A DNA stretch of 64,000 bases. Origin: Curvibacter sp. PAE-UM. Its GTDB lineage: Bacteria; Pseudomonadota; Gammaproteobacteria; Burkholderiales; Burkholderiaceae_C. The stretch spans positions 2,085,113-2,149,112 of the forward strand of contig NZ_KQ483358.1 of NCBI RefSeq assembly GCF_001432305.1. The letters are read 5' to 3'. The notes beneath the pieces were generated by a model. It was given only the letters and a program-made list of their open reading frames with translations, ran no database searches and was not told where the DNA came from. The translations under genes were made by a program, and so were the position numbers. Shown piece after piece: positions 60,155 through 64,000 of the stretch (position 1 is its first letter; every line of letters begins with the position of its first letter).

Positions 60155-62963
60155 TGTTTGCTGCGCCTGGCTCGCGCGCCAGGCAACTGTCGATGGCGTT
60201 GAGGAACTGCTGCACATCGACGGGTTTGGTGAGGTAGTCGAAAAAACCAGCCGACAGACCACGTTCGATATCGCGGGGCATGGCGTTTGCGGTGATGGCA
60301 ACAACCGGTATGTCTTTCAGGAACGCACTGGCCTTGAACACCTTCAACACCTGGAAGCCATCCATGCCGGGCATGTTGATGTCCAGCAGCACCAGTGCCG
60401 GCCGGTGAGCCAGGGCCAGTTCAATGCCCAGCTCGGGCGTATGGGCGGTGAGCAGACGGACATGTCGGCGCAGACCGAGCATCTGCGTCATCAGTTTGAG
60501 ATTGGCCGGATTGTCGTCAATGCAGAGGATCAGATGTTCGTGGGCATGGGGATTGGCAAGGTGTGCGCCGTTCGGGCTGGCAGGCGCCGCAGCGGCGCGA
60601 TGGCGCTCAGCGGCTTCGGACGGCAACTCGATCCAGAAACTGCTTCCCACCCCGACTTCACTGTCGACACCAACAGTTCCCCCCATCAGTTCAACCAGCT
60701 GACGGGTGATGGTCAGTCCAATGCCGGTGCCCTCCACAGTGCTGTACTCGGCATCCAGGCGGTTAAAGGGCTGGAACAACTCGGCCATCCGGTCAGCGGG
60801 GATGCCCATGCCGGTGTCAGCCACGGCAAGCCGCAAGCGGCCTGCCTCGGCCGGGCGGGCTGTGATGTAGATGCTTCCCGCTCTCCGGTTGTATTTGACT
60901 GCATTCGACAACAAATTCAGCAACACCTGCTTCAGCCGAAAGCGGTCGGCGCGAACGACCATGCCCGCAGAGACCCCCAGCTTGAAAGTCAACTGTTGAG
61001 TCGTCGCCAGGGGCTGGATCATCTGCCAGGCTTCATGCAGCAGATCCAGCAGATCAACCGACTCCAGAGACAGATCGATGCGTCCGGATTCGATCTTGGC
61101 CAGATCCAGCACCTCGTTGATGAGGTTGAGCAAATGTCGCCCGCCCTTGAGGATTTCGCGCACGTTTTCCTGCTGATCCTCATTCATGGACGGGTCGTAT
61201 TCCAGCATCTGCGCAAAACCCAGAATGGCGTTCATGGGTGTGCGCAACTCATGGCTCATGCTGGACAGGAAGACCGACTTGGCTTGGTTGGCTTGTTCAG
61301 CGGCCTTGTTCGCATCCAGCAGCGCGGCTTGAGAAGCCTTCTGCGTGGAAATGTCGCTGTGAATGCCGATCATGCGTATGGGCTTGCCCTCTGCGTCACG
61401 GGCGACCACGGTGCCTCGGCAAAGTATCCATTTGTACCCGCCATCCTTGCAGTGCAGGCGAAGTTCAACCACATAGAAGGGAAGCTTGCCTGCCAGGTAA
61501 TCCTGCAGGTGCTGCTGCACCCGGGCCAGGTCATCCGGGTGGACGCTGGTCACCCAGGCATCGATGGTGGGGGGCAATTCACCCTTTTCATAGCCCAGCA
61601 TCGCTTCGTAGTGCCCGGAGAACGGCATCTCGCCCGTGCGCATGTTCCAGTCCCAGATGCCGTCGCCTGCGCCTTCCACGGCAAAAATAAAGCGCTCCTC
61701 GCTGAGCCGGAGTTTTTCCTGAGCCTCCACGTAGTCGGTAATATCCTGCACCGTGCCTGTCATGCGCAGCACCCGGCCATCGGCATCGATCTCGGCGCGG
61801 GCCAGTTCCTGTACATGGCGCACCGTGCCATCAGGCTGGATGATGCGATGTACCACGTCATGGACGCCCGTCTGCTCGGCCCGCTTCTCACTGTCGCTGA
61901 CCAGCGCCCGGTCATCCGGATGCACCGCTGCATGGAAGGCGGCGACACTGGGTTTGAAGGTGGCGGGATCATGGCCGAAGATGCGGTAGATTTCCTCCGA
62001 CCAGAAGAGTTCGCCACTCAGTACATCGGCCTGCCAATGACCCAGACGGGCCAGGGACTGTGCCTCGTGCCGACGCTTTTCACTTTCGGCGAGCGCTGTT
62101 TCGATCTGCTTGCGCTGGTGGATATCCTGCACCACGCCGAGCATGTGCTGGGGCCTACCGGACGCATCGCGTTGCACGTCACCGCGTTCCAGCAGCCAGC
62201 GTACGGTCCCGTCCGGCCACAGCACCCGGTGTTCAATCTCGTAAGGTCCCTGACCCTGCACGCAGGCGTTGACGGCGTCAAGTACGGCCTGTCGATCCTC
62301 CGGGTGAATGGCGTTGACGAAATTTTCGTAGGAGGTCTCCAGCGCGCCTGACGCATGACCGAACAGGGGGGCGATCCGATCCGACCAGTACAAGGCCCCG
62401 GTCTCGATGTTCCAGTCCCAGGTGCCGATGTTCGCGTACGTCTGTCCGCGTCGCAGGCGTTCCTCGCTCGTGCGCAGGGCTTCCTGGCTCTGCTTCAGGC
62501 GGGTGACATCAGTGCGGATGGAGATGTACTGGTAGGGCAGGCCTGTGGCGTCCACAAAGGGAATGATGCTCGACAGCACCCAGTAACGCTGACCGTCCTT
62601 GCGCCGGTTGCAGATCTCCCCGTTCCAGATCCGGCCCTGACTGATGGTGTGCCACATCTCGGCGTAGAGCTCGGGCGCATGGTCGCCGGATTTGATGATG
62701 CGGTGGTTGTTCCCCAGCAATTCGGCCGAGGTGTAGCCGCTGATGTCGCAGAACTTGTCATTCACATAGGTGATATGGCCTGCCGCGTCGGTGATGCTCA
62801 CGATGGCGTGGGCATTGATCGCCATGAGATGCTGGTCGCGTTCATAGAACACATCGTGGATGGCCGTCGGCAGATGGATCGGGCAGTCCGGATGGGTGCG
62901 GGCCAGCAGTGCGATCTCGCGTACCAGGGCTTCGGTGGGGTGTTGCGGGGGGGGCGGCGACAT
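60144..62963 (-). CDS. Hybrid sensor histidine kinase with four PAS domains and a receiver
   Basis: 939 residues from the ATG at 62963; a TTG eight codons earlier is less likely. PAS domains at about 45-155, 175-285, 300-410 and 422-540, each PAC-like end clear (RMIGIHSDIS, MLGVVQDI). HisKA with His571 in FLSSMSHELRTPMNAI, HATPase with LLNLLSNAVKYN and ADTGMGIPADR, and a receiver with Asp861 in LLDINMPGMDGF. No membrane segment is seen, so it senses cytoplasmic signals. It probably feeds the HD-GYP regulator encoded next. Confidence 0.95.
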   Translation of the reverse strand: MSPPPPQHPTEALVREIALLARTHPDCPIHLPTAIHDVFYERDQHLMAINAHAIVSITDAAGHITYVNDKFCDISGYTSAELLGNNHRIIKSGDHAPELYAEMWHTISQGRIWNGEICNRRKDGQRYWVLSSIIPFVDATGLPYQYISIRTDVTRLKQSQEALRTSEERLRRGQTYANIGTWDWNIETGALYWSDRIAPLFGHASGALETSYENFVNAIHPEDRQAVLDAVNACVQGQGPYEIEHRVLWPDGTVRWLLERGDVQRDASGRPQHMLGVVQDIHQRKQIETALAESEKRRHEAQSLARLGHWQADVLSGELFWSEEIYRIFGHDPATFKPSVAAFHAAVHPDDRALVSDSEKRAEQTGVHDVVHRIIQPDGTVRHVQELARAEIDADGRVLRMTGTVQDITDYVEAQEKLRLSEERFIFAVEGAGDGIWDWNMRTGEMPFSGHYEAMLGYEKGELPPTIDAWVTSVHPDDLARVQQHLQDYLAGKLPFYVVELRLHCKDGGYKWILCRGTVVARDAEGKPIRMIGIHSDISTQKASQAALLDANKAAEQANQAKSVFLSSMSHELRTPMNAILGFAQMLEYDPSMNEDQQENVREILKGGRHLLNLINEVLDLAKIESGRIDLSLESVDLLDLLHEAWQMIQPLATTQQLTFKLGVSAGMVVRADRFRLKQVLLNLLSNAVKYNRRAGSIYITARPAEAGRLRLAVADTGMGIPADRMAELFQPFNRLDAEYSTVEGTGIGLTITRQLVELMGGTVGVDSEVGVGSSFWIELPSEAAERHRAAAAPASPNGAHLANPHAHEHLILCIDDNPANLKLMTQMLGLRRHVRLLTAHTPELGIELALAHRPALVLLDINMPGMDGFQVLKVFKASAFLKDIPVVAITANAMPRDIERGLSAGFFDYLTKPVDVQQFLNAIDSCLAREPGAANNGN

Positions 62964-63014
62964 TTGAAGGCGAAGGGCTGGCAGCAAAAACGGGGGCCGA
63001 GAAAAAGTATGGTT

Positions 63015-64000
63015 TCAGAAGCTTTCCCACTCATCCTGGCCCTGCGGTTGCGAGCCGGGCCGGGGGGGCGCAGTCGGGGCGGGCGCGCTCAGGGCGCGTG
63101 GCTGGGCGGCGGCGGGCCGTGACACGGCGAGGCCGGGGCGGCGCCCGGCTGCGATGGCCGGGCGCGGTGGTGTTGCGCTCACGGGCCGGGTTGGCTGCGG
63201 CGACGGCGTGGTGCGGCTGCCGGCCTCCTGTGCCAGCTTGAACACGGCCACGGTCTGCACCAGCTCCTGCGCCTGGCCCTTGAGGCTCCCGGCGGCCGCG
63301 GCCATCTCCTCCACCAGCGCGGCGTTCTGCTGCGTGACCTGGTCCATCTGCATCACGGCCTCGCCGATCTGGGCCACGCCCTGGCTCTGCTCGGTGCTGG
63401 CGGCGCTGATCTCGCCCATGATGTCGGTCACGCGACGGATGCTGCTGACGACTTCGGCCATGGTCGTGCCGGCCTCATCCACCAAGGCTGTGCCCTGTTC
63501 CACCCGCTCAACGCTGTTGGTGATGAGGGTCTTGATCTCCTTGGCCGCTTCCGCGCTGCGGCCGGCCAGGTTGCGCACTTCGGCGGCCACCACGGCAAAA
63601 CCGCGGCCCTGTTCACCCGCACGCGCCGCTTCCACCGCCGCGTTCAGCGCCAGGATGTTGGTCTGGAAGGCGATGCCGTCGATCACGCTGATGATGTCGG
63701 CGATCTTCTTCGAGCTGTCGTTGATGCCCTTCATGGTGTCCACCACCTGGGCCACCACTTCGCCGCCCTTGACGGCCACGGTGCTGGCGCTTTGCGCGAG
63801 CTGGTTGGCCTGGCGGGCGTTGTCGGCGTTCTGTTTCACGGTGGAGCCCAGCTCCTCCATCGAGGCGGCGGTTTGCTCCAGTGCGCTGGCCTGGCTTTCG
63901 GTGCGCGCGCTCAGGTCCTGGTTGCCCTGGGCGATCTGGGCGCTGGCGGTGGCCACGGACTCTGAACCGGAGCGCACGGTGCTGACCACCTTGACCAGGC
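63015..64000 (-). CDS. Methyl-accepting chemotaxis protein, C-terminal part (5' end outside window)
   Basis: The frame is open to the window edge, so the sensor and membrane parts lie beyond it. Visible are methylation helices (Gln/Glu-rich [20 protein letters not shown]) and the signalling tip [20 protein letters not shown] ... [20 protein letters not shown], a Pro/Ala-rich tail of about 80 residues, and a C-terminal WESF that resembles the CheR/CheB docking pentapeptide. It transmits to CheA/CheW. Upstream in transcription of the hybrid kinase by 51 bases. Confidence 0.95.
   Translation of the reverse strand, partial: LVKVVSTVRSGSESVATASAQIAQGNQDLSARTESQASALEQTAASMEELGSTVKQNADNARQANQLAQSASTVAVKGGEVVAQVVDTMKGINDSSKKIADIISVIDGIAFQTNILALNAAVEAARAGEQGRGFAVVAAEVRNLAGRSAEAAKEIKTLITNSVERVEQGTALVDEAGTTMAEVVSSIRRVTDIMGEISAASTEQSQGVAQIGEAVMQMDQVTQQNAALVEEMAAAAGSLKGQAQELVQTVAVFKLAQEAGSRTTPSPQPTRPVSATPPRPAIAAGRRPGLAVSRPAAAQPRALSAPAPTAPPRPGSQPQGQDEWESF

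Overview
The window is a contiguous piece of a GC-rich (roughly 65%) betaproteobacterial chromosome, most likely from Burkholderiales and close to Comamonadaceae. Reasons: the gene order exbB-exbD-lpxK-trm112-kdsB-adk, the surE-pcm-nlpD-rpoS stress operon, an EF-P with an arginine at position 32 next to earP, a phasin gene preceded by two CTGC-N3-GCAG sites, and a monomeric and a dimeric isocitrate dehydrogenase beside clpS-clpA. Genes are densely packed and mostly housekeeping. I see no insertion sequence, prophage, integron or CRISPR array.

Layout. 1-2.7 kb: end of a TPR protein, an HD-GYP phosphodiesterase and a YfcG-like GST. 2.7-8.4 kb (minus): acyl-CoA catabolism, namely a Crp/Fnr regulator with a phosphotransferase/acyl-CoA dehydrogenase pair, then a crotonase and a PaaH-type 3-hydroxyacyl-CoA dehydrogenase. 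8.5-13.2 kb: a GST, a hydroxyacid dehydrogenase, lexA with a small unknown partner, and (divergent from lexA across two LexA boxes) an asparaginase, then a DUF6644/DUF6152 pair. 13.3-20.6 kb: a GGDEF cyclase, the adk/kdsB/trm112/lpxK/exbD/exbB envelope cluster, xseA and a short PuuD-like membrane protein. 20.8-28.9 kb: sodB, monomeric IDH, a DUF192 protein, dimeric IDH, clpS and clpA.

28.9-41 kb: a lone iron(III)-binding protein and a patatin-like lipoprotein flanking a Fur-like box, a PHB phasin, a thioesterase, a nitroreductase, NhaD, a hydroxyacid dehydrogenase, a MarR-antiporter-YbdK operon, RmuC and an MFS exporter. 41-44.4 kb: a three-gene operon of an AMP/thymidine phosphorylase, a divergent PRPP synthetase and a LOG-family protein, all acting on the nucleoside monophosphate/phosphoribosyl bond; this is the best candidate for an under-described pathway. 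44.5-54 kb: efp/earP, sbcB, uvrC, pgsA, a DMT transporter, hupB, tRNA-Val, ppiD and tRNA-His. 54-64 kb: a quinone oxidoreductase, surE-pcm-nlpD-rpoS, the deletion remnant of a PolB-like 3'-5' exonuclease, and a minus-strand signalling cluster (MCP, four-PAS hybrid kinase, HD-GYP response regulator) that runs off the end.

The genes support a versatile aerobic heterotroph that stores polyhydroxybutyrate, has an extended fatty/aryl-CoA catabolic set and several c-di-GMP enzymes. Functional calls come from reading motifs and recalling families; no database search was run. Start codons were adjusted where the longest open frame clearly overran the family's N-terminus.
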